NCBI RefSeq assembly: GCF_936928535.1
Contig: NZ_CAKZHY010000023.1
Span: forward strand, 1 to 55,264
From: an uncultured Bradyrhizobium sp.
Lineage (GTDB): Bacteria; Pseudomonadota; Alphaproteobacteria; Rhizobiales; Xanthobacteraceae
DNA length: 55,264 bases
Reading direction: 5' to 3'
A program made the position numbers and the translations under genes. Positions 1-8,944 of this stretch are shown here, one piece after another. Under the pieces are notes generated by a model. It worked only from the letters and a program-made list of their open reading frames with translations, was not told the DNA's origin and made no database searches. Each line of letters opens with the position of its first letter. The stretch's first letter is position 1.

Positions 1-262
1 CGCTCACCGCCAATTCGACGAAATCTTCTTGCGACGCGCGGCCGGACCATACATCGGGTCAAAGACTACCCTCGGCAGCCGCATGCCATTGGTCGGGTCA
101 TCTCTCGGAAGCGGACATCGCCGCGCCAGGGGTGGAGGTCAGCCACGGGCCACCACTGCGACTTCAACCATGTTTCTTAGCTGGTCGGGTCTACTACTTT
201 CGCTAATCTTGTCGAACGTGGCTCCGCGTGTACGATAGGCGGCGTTCAATCACGGGTGATTC

Positions 263-493
263 ATGAAGCTTCTACGGCTCGCTTCCGCAATAGCTTTGAT
301 CGCAATACCCTTGACGTCTGTCGCCTCGGCATCAACTCCAGAAGGCCGGGCTTGCGTAAGCCGCATTACACACGGCAAATACACCATGGACGACTGGGAA
401 GCGCGTCGTGTGGTCGGTTATGGGCCGGAGATCCGCGCCTGCCTCGCGGGTGTAAAGGCCATGTACGAAAAGAAACGCGCGGCAGGCCACTAA
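263..493 (+). CDS. Small secreted protein of unknown function
   Basis: A 76-residue protein that I do not recognise. Residues 1-23 form a typical Sec signal peptide (MKLL start, hydrophobic core, ASA before the likely cleavage site). The mature part is about 53 residues with two cysteines (in RACVSR and IRACLAG) that could form one disulfide, and a basic C-terminus. The start follows a purine-rich GGGTGA that itself lies in a perfect 6-bp inverted repeat at 248-261 (AATCAC-GG-GTGATT). It stands alone upstream of the peptide-export island. Real gene probable from the signal peptide; function unknown. Confidence 0.55.
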   Translation: MKLLRLASAIALIAIPLTSVASASTPEGRACVSRITHGKYTMDDWEARRVVGYGPEIRACLAGVKAMYEKKRAAGH

Positions 494-995
494 GAAGCGT
501 CTGCGCCCTCTCGGCACTGATCAACACTGCGAAGCGCTACAGCAGGTCAGGCAAAGGGAAGGCATATCGGATGTTTGTCGCATGTGCCCCTAAACTGCAG
601 TTGTTCGCCGGCCGTCGCTGGTGACGCTTCCTTCTTGTCCGCTTCGGGTGATGTCGGCAAAACGGATTCAGCGTGCACATCGAAGCAGAAATTGTGGGTG
701 CCGGAGCCGAGCGACTATCGCTCGCGCGGCCACTGCGTCGAGGACGAAACGCGATGAACGTTGTTCGTCTCCTCTGCGGAGGATTAGCCCTCAGTTCGAG
801 TTGTAGCAAGGAGAGGTTGTAGCAACTGCAAAACGATAGATAGAATCTTTTCGTGGTTAGTTGCTTTTGCTCAGGTCCTTCAGCGTCTTGGCGACCTGGC
901 GGTAGTTTCCGGCAGACTTAACCTTCGCTTTGGAAATGAAAGAAGCCGCCAACTGAGGCCGCTCCAATTCGCGAGGTCGCTCGAGAAAGCCGAGC
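494..995. other. Gap without a supported gene
   Basis: Both strands carry only short overlapping frames of biased composition, and none has a convincing start or ribosome site. Near the right end, on the minus strand (about 857-950), one frame reads as a plausible protein tail ending AKTLKDLSKSN. It has no start of its own and runs into the peptide gene at 996-1223 in another frame, so it may be a gene remnant. Confidence 0.5.
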
Positions 996-1223
996 TCAGA
1001 AGGGCGGCTGCCCCGGCCCGGAGCCCGGACCGAACGGGCCGCGCTGGTTGCCCGGGCCTTGCAGGCCGCCGAAGATGAGGCCGCCGACCCACTCGACCGC
1101 GTCCTTGATGGCGCCGCCGATGGCGCGGAAGGCGTCTCCGAGCCAGTTGCCGCCGACGACAGCTTCGAGTTCTGCATCGTTCAGTTCGATGATTTCCGAT
1201 TTTGCATGTGTTGGGTTCAGCAT
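996..1223 (-). CDS. Double-glycine-leader peptide B, left copy (bacteriocin-like)
   Basis: A 75-residue precursor. Residues 1-25 form a double-glycine leader (IIELNDAELEAVVGG), the kind cut by C39 peptidases such as the one encoded at 3631-5796. The 50-residue core starts NWLGDAFRAIGG, could form an amphipathic or membrane-active helix with repeated GG pairs, and ends in a Gly/Pro-rich tail (GPFGPGSGPGQPPF). There is no cysteine, so no disulfide or lanthionine is expected. It lies 54 bp behind peptide A on the same strand, probably cotranscribed. A near-identical copy at 9179-9406 differs at four residues (44, 49, 51, 60), all in the core. Export and processing are inferred; the biological activity is unknown. 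Confidence 0.8.
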   Translation of the reverse strand: MLNPTHAKSEIIELNDAELEAVVGGNWLGDAFRAIGGAIKDAVEWVGGLIFGGLQGPGNQRGPFGPGSGPGQPPF

Positions 1224-1277
1224 GTTGGTCGCTCCTGTTCAAATGATGGATGTGATGAGTTGTTGAATGCTTGGTTC

Positions 1278-1457
1278 TCAGCGGAGGAAGATGCCACCCT
1301 GCAGCCAGGGGTTCGGCCCCATGGGCTGATGGGTCGTGATCTTCCCATCCACAATCCACGGGCCGATGCAGCCTCCGTCATTGATGAAGCCGCCGCACAC
1401 AGAGCTCAATTCGCGCTCGTCCAGTTCTTTACGATCTCGGTTGCTACGCTCGGTCAT
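1278..1457 (-). CDS. Double-glycine-leader peptide A, left copy (bacteriocin-like)
   Basis: A 59-residue precursor starting MTERSN. Residues 1-23 are a charged leader ending ELDERELSSVCGG, which fits C39 double-glycine processing. The 36-residue core starts FINDGGCIGPW, contains a single Cys and is rich in Gly, Pro and Trp. I chose the start at 1457 over an upstream in-frame one at 1496 because it follows a GGGAGACAG ribosome site and keeps the usual leader length. The protein is identical to the copy at 8945-9124, and the DNA is nearly so. It is the first gene of the left inverted cassette, with peptide B after it. A CRP-like palindrome lies about 79 bp upstream. Confidence 0.8.
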   Translation of the reverse strand: MTERSNRDRKELDERELSSVCGGFINDGGCIGPWIVDGKITTHQPMGPNPWLQGGIFLR

Positions 1458-1535
1458 TTCTGTCTCCCGCTGTTGTAGAGGGCCATCCCCTCTCATCTCG
1501 TGCCAGCAGAAGTACCGCAGCCCGTGCGGTTAGAC

Positions 1536-1551
1536 CGTGAGACGGGTCACA
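1536..1551 (-). promoter_or_regulatory. CRP-like box upstream of left peptide cassette
   Basis: Read on the minus strand this is TGTGA-CCCGTC-TCACG, matching the CRP-family pattern TGTGA-N6-TCACA at all but the last base. It sits about 79 bp before the start of peptide A. A second short palindrome, CCGCA-N5-TGCGG (1515-1529), lies between it and the gene; both elements recur in the right cassette. Confidence 0.55.
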
Positions 1552-1608
1552 GAGGTGCTATTGAGCCGGCTTTTGGGGGGTAGCGCCCGCCCGGCGGGTG
1601 CACCCAGG

Positions 1609-2136
1609 TCACAGCCGGGAGCGAATGGAACTCAAAATCCCGGTCGTCGCATCAACGACCTGGAGAGCCTGCTGGGATTTCGCTGACGCGACAGCCGATC
1701 TGGTGCATTGATCGGGAAGTTGCGCAATCTTCTTACGCTGGCTGGAAAGAATATTGATCGACTGCTCAACGGCAAACTTGACCACGTCGCGCGTGGGGTC
1801 ATTTTCGCTGACGTTCGTCAGCTCCTTCTCGATCGTGATCAGATATTCGTAACTGGATAGCTCTTGGGAAATCTCGACAAGATTTTGCATAGTGGCTTTG
1901 ACGCAATCTGCGTCTACAGCAGGAATGTCGGTCCGTTTAGTGGTTTGGACGAGGTCCGCCATCAGGCCGGCAAACATGGGCCTGAGATCTTCGACGCGCT
2001 TCAAGTCGGCGGGGCTGAGGACACCGGCCACGCACATCTTCGTTGCGACCAGCAATCCCAGGCATTGCCACGCCAGTCGGCTGGCAACCACGCGGACTGC
2101 GCCGGCACGTTTCACCCTGTCCGCTTGCCATCTCAT
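1609..2136 (-). CDS. Secreted protein of unknown function in the peptide-export island
   Basis: A 175-residue protein that I do not recognise. A hydrophobic stretch at about residues 19-42 (VASRLAWQCLGLLVATKMCVAGVLS) looks like a signal peptide behind a basic N-terminus. The mature part is mostly helical in character and carries two Cys (in DADCVK and PDQCTR) that could pair. A shorter in-frame start at about residue 34 (MCVAGVLS) would remove most of the signal, so I keep the long one. The gene lies between the left peptide cassette and the divergent exporter operon, on the strand of the left cassette. An immunity or accessory role is possible from position only. Confidence 0.6.
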   Translation of the reverse strand: MRWQADRVKRAGAVRVVASRLAWQCLGLLVATKMCVAGVLSPADLKRVEDLRPMFAGLMADLVQTTKRTDIPAVDADCVKATMQNLVEISQELSSYEYLITIEKELTNVSENDPTRDVVKFAVEQSINILSSQRKKIAQLPDQCTRSAVASAKSQQALQVVDATTGILSSIRSRL

Positions 2137-2372
2137 TCAGACGCCCGAATTTCTCTGCGTCAACAATCCCATTGCCCTCAAGGGAGACAATAGCGCTGTA
2201 CAATGGAACCCTCAATCGTCTTGTTTCCACAGGCCTCGCATGGGGCGCCGGGAACGCAACCGTTGTAGGAAAATCCGCTCCTAGCTATCATTGGCGCCTG
2301 CTCCGGCCTTTCCAGGCCCTCTTTGACGAACTGAAAGTGATTGCGTCGAGATCGTTTGCGAGGATTTGAAGC

Positions 2373-3638
2373 GTGACCGACGGTCCCGAACATATTTTTC
2401 GCGCCAGCGCGTTGCAACGCGCCGCATCTCCGGACGAACTCGATCATCTCGTCGCGATCACCAAGCCGGCCGATTGGATCCTGGCCGTCGTCTTGACGGT
2501 CGCGCTGATTGCGGCGCTTGTCTGGGGGATCTACGGCAGGATTCCTTCGCGCGTGTCAGGACAAGGAATTCTAGTCGGCAGCGGTCGCGTTGTCGATGCC
2601 GTCTCTGCCGCGGAAGGACGGCTCGCTTCGCTCAGTATTTCCGTCGGCGACCATGTCGAGCGCGGTCAGATTATCGCCCAGATCTCGCAGACCGACATCG
2701 AGCAAAAATACGCAAACGCTGCCGAAGCCTACAAAGAGCGCCAGCGTGAGCATGATGACATGGCCGAGAAAGTGAGATCGGAGCTCGCAGTCAAGGCCTC
2801 CAATCTCGAGAAGCTCGAAGCAGCCTTCAACAAGGTCATCGAGGCAACCGGGCAGCGCGTTCAGTCCCTGGACATCGACGTGAAGAATCTCGAGCAGCTG
2901 ATGGTCAAGGGTTTGACCACACGAAAGACGCTGGAGGATCGCCGTCTCGAGTTGACCGAGGCGCAGCAACGGCGAACGGACTCGCAAAACGAGATTCTCA
3001 AACTGCATGCGCAGCAGACCGATCTCGAAACCCAGCGCGAGCACGAATTGCAGCAGGCCGAATTCGCGGCCAACAATTCGCGTCGCGAGATGCAGGCCCT
3101 CGCCGGGACCCTGGGACGTAATTCGCAGGTTATCAGCCCGATCACGGGTCGCGTGCTGGAGATCAAGACATCGACCGGTTCGGTGCTCGCCGTCGGCACC
3201 CCGGTCGTCCTGATCGAAGACGAGGGCGCGAAGCTCGAGGCGGTCATCTATATCTCCGCCGAGCAAGGCAAGAGCGTCAAGCCAGGCTCTCAGGTGCGCA
3301 TCGCGCCCAGCACCGTCAAGCGCGAGGAGTTCGGCATGATGATCGGGATGGTCTCCAGCGTTTCGGAGTTTCCCGTGACTCCGCAGGGAATGACCGCGGT
3401 GCTTCACAACGACCAATTGGTCAAGGTGTTCTCCCACGACGGCGCGCCCTATGCAGTCACCGTATCTCTGGAGCGGGACGACTCGACGACGAGCGGTTAT
3501 CGATGGGCCGTCGGAAAAGGACCTCCGGTTCACCTGACGAGCGGCACGCTGGCTCAGGCCGAGATCACCACCCGAAACCGGCGTCCGCTGGATCTCGTTG
3601 TTCCTCTCATCAGGAAGCTGACCGGGATCGATGGATAG
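2373..3638 (+). CDS. HlyD-type membrane-fusion subunit of NHLM peptide exporter
   Basis: A 421-residue periplasmic adaptor with a GTG start. After a short cytoplasmic N-terminus there is one membrane helix (about 32-58, WILAVVLTVALIAALVWG), a biotinyl-lipoyl-like half (VSAAEGRLASLSISVGDHV), a long coiled-coil hairpin (about 105-245, rich in Glu, Gln and Lys) and the returning lipoyl half (SPITGRVLEIKTSTGSVLAVG). Length and layout match the secretion-protein family of NHLM bacteriocin systems. It is the first gene of a three-gene operon and overlaps the C39/ABC gene by 8 bp. It should connect the inner-membrane transporters to the periplasm or an outer-membrane channel, and no TolC-like gene is in the window. 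Confidence 0.9.
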   Translation: MTDGPEHIFRASALQRAASPDELDHLVAITKPADWILAVVLTVALIAALVWGIYGRIPSRVSGQGILVGSGRVVDAVSAAEGRLASLSISVGDHVERGQIIAQISQTDIEQKYANAAEAYKERQREHDDMAEKVRSELAVKASNLEKLEAAFNKVIEATGQRVQSLDIDVKNLEQLMVKGLTTRKTLEDRRLELTEAQQRRTDSQNEILKLHAQQTDLETQREHELQQAEFAANNSRREMQALAGTLGRNSQVISPITGRVLEIKTSTGSVLAVGTPVVLIEDEGAKLEAVIYISAEQGKSVKPGSQVRIAPSTVKREEFGMMIGMVSSVSEFPVTPQGMTAVLHNDQLVKVFSHDGAPYAVTVSLERDDSTTSGYRWAVGKGPPVHLTSGTLAQAEITTRNRRPLDLVVPLIRKLTGIDG

Positions 3639-5796
3639 GTCTGTCAAGCCTAGTCGAGGAGTCAAGAAGACACCCACCGTCCTGCAGATGGAGGCGGCGG
3701 AATGCGGCGCAGCCTGTCTCGCCATGGTGCTGGCGCATTATGGCCGGTGGGTGCCGCTCGAGCAGTTGCGGGTCGAATGCGGCGTGTCGCGCGATGGCAG
3801 CAAGGCCAGCAACGTCGTCAGGGCCGCGCGGCGCTTCGGCCTGTCCGCCAAGGGATTCCGGCAGGAAATTTCGACGCTGAGCGCGACGCCGACGCCCTGC
3901 ATCATCCACTGGAACTTCAACCATTTCGTTGTTCTCGACGGGATCGATGGAAAGTTCGCCTACATCAACGACCCTGCCTTTGGGCGCAGGCGAATTGGCC
4001 TTGACGAGCTGGACAGGAGCTTTACCGGCGTCGTGCTCACCATGGAGCCGACGGCGGCGTTCGTCGCGCAAGGGAGCAAGCCCGGCGGACTGCGCCTGTT
4101 GGTTCGCGAGGTGCGCGGGTCAAAGGCGGCCGTGGGCTTGCTTGTCCTGCTCAGCTTCATCATGGTTCTTCCGGGCCTGGTCGCCGCGAGCTTCTCGAAA
4201 ATCTTCATCGACGATATCCTGATCCAACATCTAGACGGGTGGTTGCGTCCGCTCCTGGTCGGCATGGCCGTCACCGCTCTGATCCGTACGACGCTGACGC
4301 TCGTCCAACAGTCGCTGCTGCTGCGGCTGCAGACCAAGCTCTCGGTGGTGATGATCAGCCGGTTTCTCTGGCGGGTGATGGCGTTGCCGATGGAGTTCTT
4401 CACTCAGCGCCATGCCGGCGATATCGCAACGCGCGTTGCGGCTAACGAGCAGATCGCGCGGCTGCTTGCGGGCGGCATTGCGGCCAACGTGCTCAACCTC
4501 ACCTCCGTCGTGTTCTTTGCGTTCGCAATGGTGGTCTACGATCCGTGGCTTGCCGCGATCTGCGTCGCCCTGTCGATGCTCAATGTTCTGTCCTTGCGCC
4601 TGTCGCACCGGCGTCGGGAGGACCTCAGCCGTGGGCTCTCGCAAGAGCGCGGCAAGTCGTTAGGGGCGGTGGTCAGCATCGTCAGGACCATCGAGACGAT
4701 CAAGGCAAGCGGTCTCGAGGACGAGGCTTTCGGGCAATGGTCCGGTGTCCACGCCAAGCTTCTCAATGCCGAGCGCGACCTCGCCTTGTCGTCAATCTTG
4801 CTCGATATGATCCCGACCCTGATCTCCGGCCTGAGCATGACGGCGATACTGATCCTCGGAGGCCTGCGGGTGATCGAGGGGTCGCTGACGCTCGGCAGCC
4901 TCGTCGCCTTCCAGTCGCTGATGGCAAGCTTCTCGGAGCCGGTCGCAACGCTGGTCAATCAGGCGAGCGCCCTTCAATTGATCCGGGGCGCCCTCGATCG
5001 CCTTGAGGACGTCTACAACTATCCGCTCGGCGACAAGCCGAAGCTCAGCGGATCCGAAGGGCGCTTCCCGGCAAAGCTTGCCGGACGCATCGAACTCCGG
5101 AATGTACAGTTCGGCTATTCACTGCTTGAGCCGCCTCTCATCTCCGAGCTTTCGATCAACATCAGTCCGGGATCGCGCGTGGCAATTGTTGGCACGTCCG
5201 GAAGCGGTAAATCGACCCTGGGACGCCTGATTTGCGGACTCAACAAGCCTTGGGCAGGAGAGATCCTGATCGATGGGGCTCCGCTTGCGGAGGTTCCATC
5301 CGAAATCCTCGCCAATTCCATCGCCTACGTGGATCAGGACATCTTCCTGTTCGAAGGAACGGTGCGCGACAATCTCACGCTATGGGACCGGACTACGCCG
5401 GACACCGATCTCACCAGGGCGCTGAAAGACGGAGAGATCCAGGACGACATCGCCATCAGAGCCGGCAATTACGATTCCTATGTGAGCGAGGGTGGAACGA
5501 ATTTCAGCGGTGGGCAGCGACAGCGCATTGAGATCGCGCGCGCCCTCGTCGGCCGTCCCTCCGTTGTCGTTCTCGACGAAGCCACGGCTGCGCTCGATCC
5601 GGTCACGGAAAAGGCAATCGACGAAAATTTGCGCCGCACCGGCTGTACCTGCATCATCATCGCACATCGTCTGAGCACGATCCGGGATTGCGATGAGATC
5701 GTCGTGTTGAAGCAGGGCAAGATCGTGGAGCGCGGGACGCACGAAAGCCTGCTGGGCCAGCATGGCGAATATGCAAGGCTGGTGTCCCAGGAATGA
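3631..5796 (+). CDS. NHLM-type peptidase/ABC transporter (C39 peptidase, membrane domain, ATPase)
   Basis: A 721-residue exporter that should cut double-glycine leaders and move the core peptide across the inner membrane. The C39 peptidase is at about 15-140: Gln19, catalytic Cys25 in AAECGAACL, His in NFNHFVVLDG (about 99) and Asp in INDPAFG (about 114). The membrane domain spans about 165-440. The nucleotide-binding domain has Walker A GTSGSGKST (about 521), signature FSGGQRQR (about 625) and Walker B VVLDEATAALD (about 645). All catalytic motifs are intact. The gene overlaps both neighbours (8 bp upstream, 4 bp downstream), which indicates translational coupling. The four double-glycine peptide types of this window are its obvious candidate substrates. 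Confidence 0.93.
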   Translation: MDRSVKPSRGVKKTPTVLQMEAAECGAACLAMVLAHYGRWVPLEQLRVECGVSRDGSKASNVVRAARRFGLSAKGFRQEISTLSATPTPCIIHWNFNHFVVLDGIDGKFAYINDPAFGRRRIGLDELDRSFTGVVLTMEPTAAFVAQGSKPGGLRLLVREVRGSKAAVGLLVLLSFIMVLPGLVAASFSKIFIDDILIQHLDGWLRPLLVGMAVTALIRTTLTLVQQSLLLRLQTKLSVVMISRFLWRVMALPMEFFTQRHAGDIATRVAANEQIARLLAGGIAANVLNLTSVVFFAFAMVVYDPWLAAICVALSMLNVLSLRLSHRRREDLSRGLSQERGKSLGAVVSIVRTIETIKASGLEDEAFGQWSGVHAKLLNAERDLALSSILLDMIPTLISGLSMTAILILGGLRVIEGSLTLGSLVAFQSLMASFSEPVATLVNQASALQLIRGALDRLEDVYNYPLGDKPKLSGSEGRFPAKLAGRIELRNVQFGYSLLEPPLISELSINISPGSRVAIVGTSGSGKSTLGRLICGLNKPWAGEILIDGAPLAEVPSEILANSIAYVDQDIFLFEGTVRDNLTLWDRTTPDTDLTRALKDGEIQDDIAIRAGNYDSYVSEGGTNFSGGQRQRIEIARALVGRPSVVVLDEATAALDPVTEKAIDENLRRTGCTCIIIAHRLSTIRDCDEIVVLKQGKIVERGTHESLLGQHGEYARLVSQE

Positions 5797-8681
5797 CCGC
5801 TCCGGCTGAAAACATTGTGTCCGGCGCGAGCCTATTCAGATCGGCGACGCTTCCGATCGACATGTCACTCGATGGTCGCAAACCCATTTTGCTCGATCAC
5901 CATGGCTACGCGTTTGAGGTCGTTGCCGGTCATCTCGATATCTTCGCGGTCGATACCGAGGAGGGCGAATGCGGGCGCAGACGCCATCTGTTTCGGATCG
6001 AAAGCGGCGACGTCGTCGCCGATCTCCCGGAGATCACTGTCCCAGCCGGAGGCGGCGCACGCTTCATTGCGGTGGGGACGGAAGGCACGCGGGCATCTGC
6101 GCGGTCCAGGTCCGATGTGACACCGGCCCAGGTCACACGCTGGATCGAACGGCTCGCGCGCTTCGTCGCGGGGCCCACACCTCCGTGGCAAATGCCTGAG
6201 CTGCCGGAGGGCAAGGCCGAACTTTCACCGAACCAAGGCGGCCGCGGCCCCATGCGTGGCGTGCTGTGGCTGACTGCGGAGCGCGGCGACATCAGCCTAA
6301 TGGGCGTTTCCGCTCCATACGCCGCCGGAAGCCAGCCTCTGCCCCTCACGTCAGGCTTGTGGGTCGAGGCGGGCCCGGAAGGCTGCGACCTGGTTGCAAC
6401 CGGCGCAGTGCCGACCGCGATCTGGCCGGCCGTCGATCAGTTTCACCAGAGTTTCATTGCCTGCGTCGAGCGCATTCTGGTCCACGGCAGGCAAAGCGAG
6501 AGCGAGCGGCTGATGAGCCGCAATGCCCTTGCGGCGTCGCAGTCCATGGAAGCCTTCGATCGTCTCTCCGGCATCATCGTGCGGCGTTTCGATCATGACG
6601 CGGTCGATGCATCGTATTCCGATCGGCTGGCGGGCGCTTGCCAACTCGTCGGAAGCGCGATGCGTACACCGATCACGCTCTCCGGTCGCCTCGATGGCAG
6701 CGGGCAGGAATTCGCCGGGCTGACGCAGATCGCGCTGAATTCTCGGCTGCGGCTCCGGCAGGTCGTGCTCCGGTCGGGCTGGTGGAGAACCGACGCAGGC
6801 CCGCTGGTCGGCTGGTTCGGCGAGAAGCGCGAGCCGGTCGCCCTGATCTACGAGCCGCGCCGTGGCTACGTCATGATCGATCCGCAAACCAAGGCGCGCT
6901 GGCCGGTCAGTCGCACCGTGGCGGCACAGATCGCTCCGGACGCGGCGATGTTGTATCCGCCACTGCCGTCAAGCTCGCTGAAGTTCAGGGACCTTCTGCA
7001 ATTTGCGCTGCGCTATGCGCGTGGCAGCGGGCTGCGCATCGCCCTGGTGGTCGTGGTGATCGGGCTTCTGTCTCTGGTGACGCCCTTCGTCACCAATCTG
7101 CTGATCAGTTCGATCATCCCGAGATCCGAGCTCGACCAGCTCGTCTTCTGTGGCCTCGCGTTGGGCCTGACAGCCCTTGCGGTAGTTGGCGTCCAGGTCA
7201 TGCAAGGCCTTGTCATGCTCCGCATGGAAGCCCTGATCGACTTGCGATTGCAGTCGGCGATGATCGATCGCATGCTGAGGCTGCCCACCGCGGTGTTCCG
7301 GAAATTCACGACAGGCGAGCTAGTCGACCGCGCAATGGGTATCGACGCCGCACGTCGTGCCCTGACGGGTCACGCGCTCCGAGGCATCATAGCCGGCCTT
7401 TTCTGCATCTTCAGCTTCGGCTTGATGATCTACTACAGTCCAAAGCTGGCGCTGCTCGCGATTGGGCTGACATTCGTCAGGGCGGCCGCCATCATCTCGA
7501 CCAACCTGCTGCGGCTCTATTTCGAGAACAAGCACTTCAACCAGCAGGGCAAGGTCAGCGGATTCGTCCTCCAATTGCTGACGGGTGTGGGCAAATTGCG
7601 GGTATCGGGGGCGACCGGGCGCGCCCTCGGGATCTGGTCGAAGCAGTTCGCGACGCAAAAGCAGTATTTCGTGTCGTCACAGCTCGCTAGCAACGGCCTT
7701 GGCGCGTTCGAGACGGCATTTCCGACCATCGCAACGCTGATCATCTTTGCCTACGCGTCCTATTCGAACAGCAATCTTCTCACGGACCTCGGCAGATTCT
7801 TCGCCTTCTTTTCCGCCTTCGGGCAATCGATGGGGGCCGTCGGCTCCTGGGCCGGTGGCGTCAGTGAAGCGCTGATTGCGATACCGCCACTGCTCCGGTT
7901 GCGTCCTCTCATCGCAAGCCCAACGGAGATTTCGGACGACAGAAAGGCGCCGGGAGAGCTGTCTGGATCGATCGAGCTGGCCCGCGTTTCGTTCCGCTAT
8001 CTGTCTAGCGGCCCTCTGGTGCTCGACAATGTCTCCTTGAAGATCGCGCCGGGCGAATACGTCGCGGTCGTCGGGCCCTCCGGCGGCGGCAAGTCGTCCT
8101 TGTTCCGGCTGCTGCTGGGATTCGAGTGGCCGGAATCGGGCGCGGTGTTCTACGATGGAAAATCAATCGACACGCTGGATGTAAGTGCTGTGCGGCGCCA
8201 GCTCGGCGTCGTGTTGCAGAGCGCTCGGCTCGCGAATGGGAACATTTACGAAAACATTTGCGGGGGACTTCGGCTTTCGCTCGACCAGGTGTGGGACGCC
8301 GCCCGACTTGCGGGAATTGAAGACGACCTCAAGGCAATGCCAATGGGTATGCTGACCCAGATATCCGAGGGCGTGAGCACCCTTTCCGGGGGGCAGCGGC
8401 AGCGCATCATGATCGCGCGCGCCATCGCGCGACGTCCGCGCGTCTTGCTGTTCGATGAGGCGACGAGCTCGCTCGACAATCGATCCCAGGCCATCGTGAG
8501 TGATGCATTGGAAAATTTGAACGTCACCCGGATCGTCATTGCTCACAGGCTGAGCACCGTCAAGAACGCGGATCGGATCATCGTGCTTGTTGACGGCAAG
8601 ATCGTCGAAGCGGGGACGTTCGAGGAATTGACCGCCGCAGCGGGGGTTTTTGCAGCGTTTGCGCAGCGGCAGATGCTTTGA
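5793..8681 (+). CDS. NHLM-type second ABC transporter with long N-terminal extension
   Basis: A 962-residue ABC protein. The N-terminal part of about 400 residues has no peptidase; its start (HGYAFEVVAGHLDIFAV, then FRIESGDVV) looks like a cupin or cyclic-nucleotide-domain fold, as in the second ABC protein of NHLM systems. The membrane domain is at about 405-690. The ATPase domain has Walker A GPSGGGKSS (about 765), signature LSGGQRQR (about 862) and Walker B LLFDEATSSLD (about 886). It begins inside an ATGA overlap with the C39/ABC gene. The two ABC proteins probably act as a pair. The N-terminal domain may sense substrate or signal, which is inference only. Confidence 0.9.
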   Translation: MTAPAENIVSGASLFRSATLPIDMSLDGRKPILLDHHGYAFEVVAGHLDIFAVDTEEGECGRRRHLFRIESGDVVADLPEITVPAGGGARFIAVGTEGTRASARSRSDVTPAQVTRWIERLARFVAGPTPPWQMPELPEGKAELSPNQGGRGPMRGVLWLTAERGDISLMGVSAPYAAGSQPLPLTSGLWVEAGPEGCDLVATGAVPTAIWPAVDQFHQSFIACVERILVHGRQSESERLMSRNALAASQSMEAFDRLSGIIVRRFDHDAVDASYSDRLAGACQLVGSAMRTPITLSGRLDGSGQEFAGLTQIALNSRLRLRQVVLRSGWWRTDAGPLVGWFGEKREPVALIYEPRRGYVMIDPQTKARWPVSRTVAAQIAPDAAMLYPPLPSSSLKFRDLLQFALRYARGSGLRIALVVVVIGLLSLVTPFVTNLLISSIIPRSELDQLVFCGLALGLTALAVVGVQVMQGLVMLRMEALIDLRLQSAMIDRMLRLPTAVFRKFTTGELVDRAMGIDAARRALTGHALRGIIAGLFCIFSFGLMIYYSPKLALLAIGLTFVRAAAIISTNLLRLYFENKHFNQQGKVSGFVLQLLTGVGKLRVSGATGRALGIWSKQFATQKQYFVSSQLASNGLGAFETAFPTIATLIIFAYASYSNSNLLTDLGRFFAFFSAFGQSMGAVGSWAGGVSEALIAIPPLLRLRPLIASPTEISDDRKAPGELSGSIELARVSFRYLSSGPLVLDNVSLKIAPGEYVAVVGPSGGGKSSLFRLLLGFEWPESGAVFYDGKSIDTLDVSAVRRQLGVVLQSARLANGNIYENICGGLRLSLDQVWDAARLAGIEDDLKAMPMGMLTQISEGVSTLSGGQRQRIMIARAIARRPRVLLFDEATSSLDNRSQAIVSDALENLNVTRIVIAHRLSTVKNADRIIVLVDGKIVEAGTFEELTAAAGVFAAFAQRQML

Positions 8682-8849
8682 TCGGCCGCAAACCCTCCGG
8701 TCCTTCAAACCAAGAAGCAGGTCAAACCAGCGTTTAGGGCTCGAAACCTAATTCAAGCTTGTTCTTTCGAGCTTCTAGGATGCTGGCAGTCTGTCGGAAC
8801 CCACTGCGAAATCGGGCTTCTTTTGCGCAAAAAGCCAGTCGCTCGCCTT

Positions 8850-8865
8850 TGTGATCCGTCTCACG
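8850..8865 (+). promoter_or_regulatory. CRP-like box upstream of right peptide cassette
   Basis: TGTGA-TCCGTC-TCACG, 80 bp before the start of peptide A. It is followed by the short palindrome CCGCA-CGGGC-TGCGG (8872-8886). It matches the left copy with one changed base in the spacer. Confidence 0.55.
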
Positions 8866-8944
8866 GTGTAACCGCACGGGCTGCGGTACTCCTGCGTCCA
8901 CGAGATGAGAGGGGATGGACCCTCCACAACAGCGGGAGACAGAA

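Larger units (their letters stand above)
1000..1578 (-). repeat. Left arm of inverted repeat holding the peptide cassette
   Basis: This segment is repeated in opposite orientation at about 8828-9412. Homology covers the CRP-like box, the short palindrome, peptide A (identical protein) and peptide B (four changes), and fades outside. The arms enclose about 7.3 kb with the exporter operon. Edges were judged by eye. Confidence 0.8.

Noticed and set aside
29..238. 69-codon frame at the left edge
   Set aside because: Arg/Ser-rich composition with no ribosome site, signal or motif; looks like a chance open frame in GC-rich DNA.
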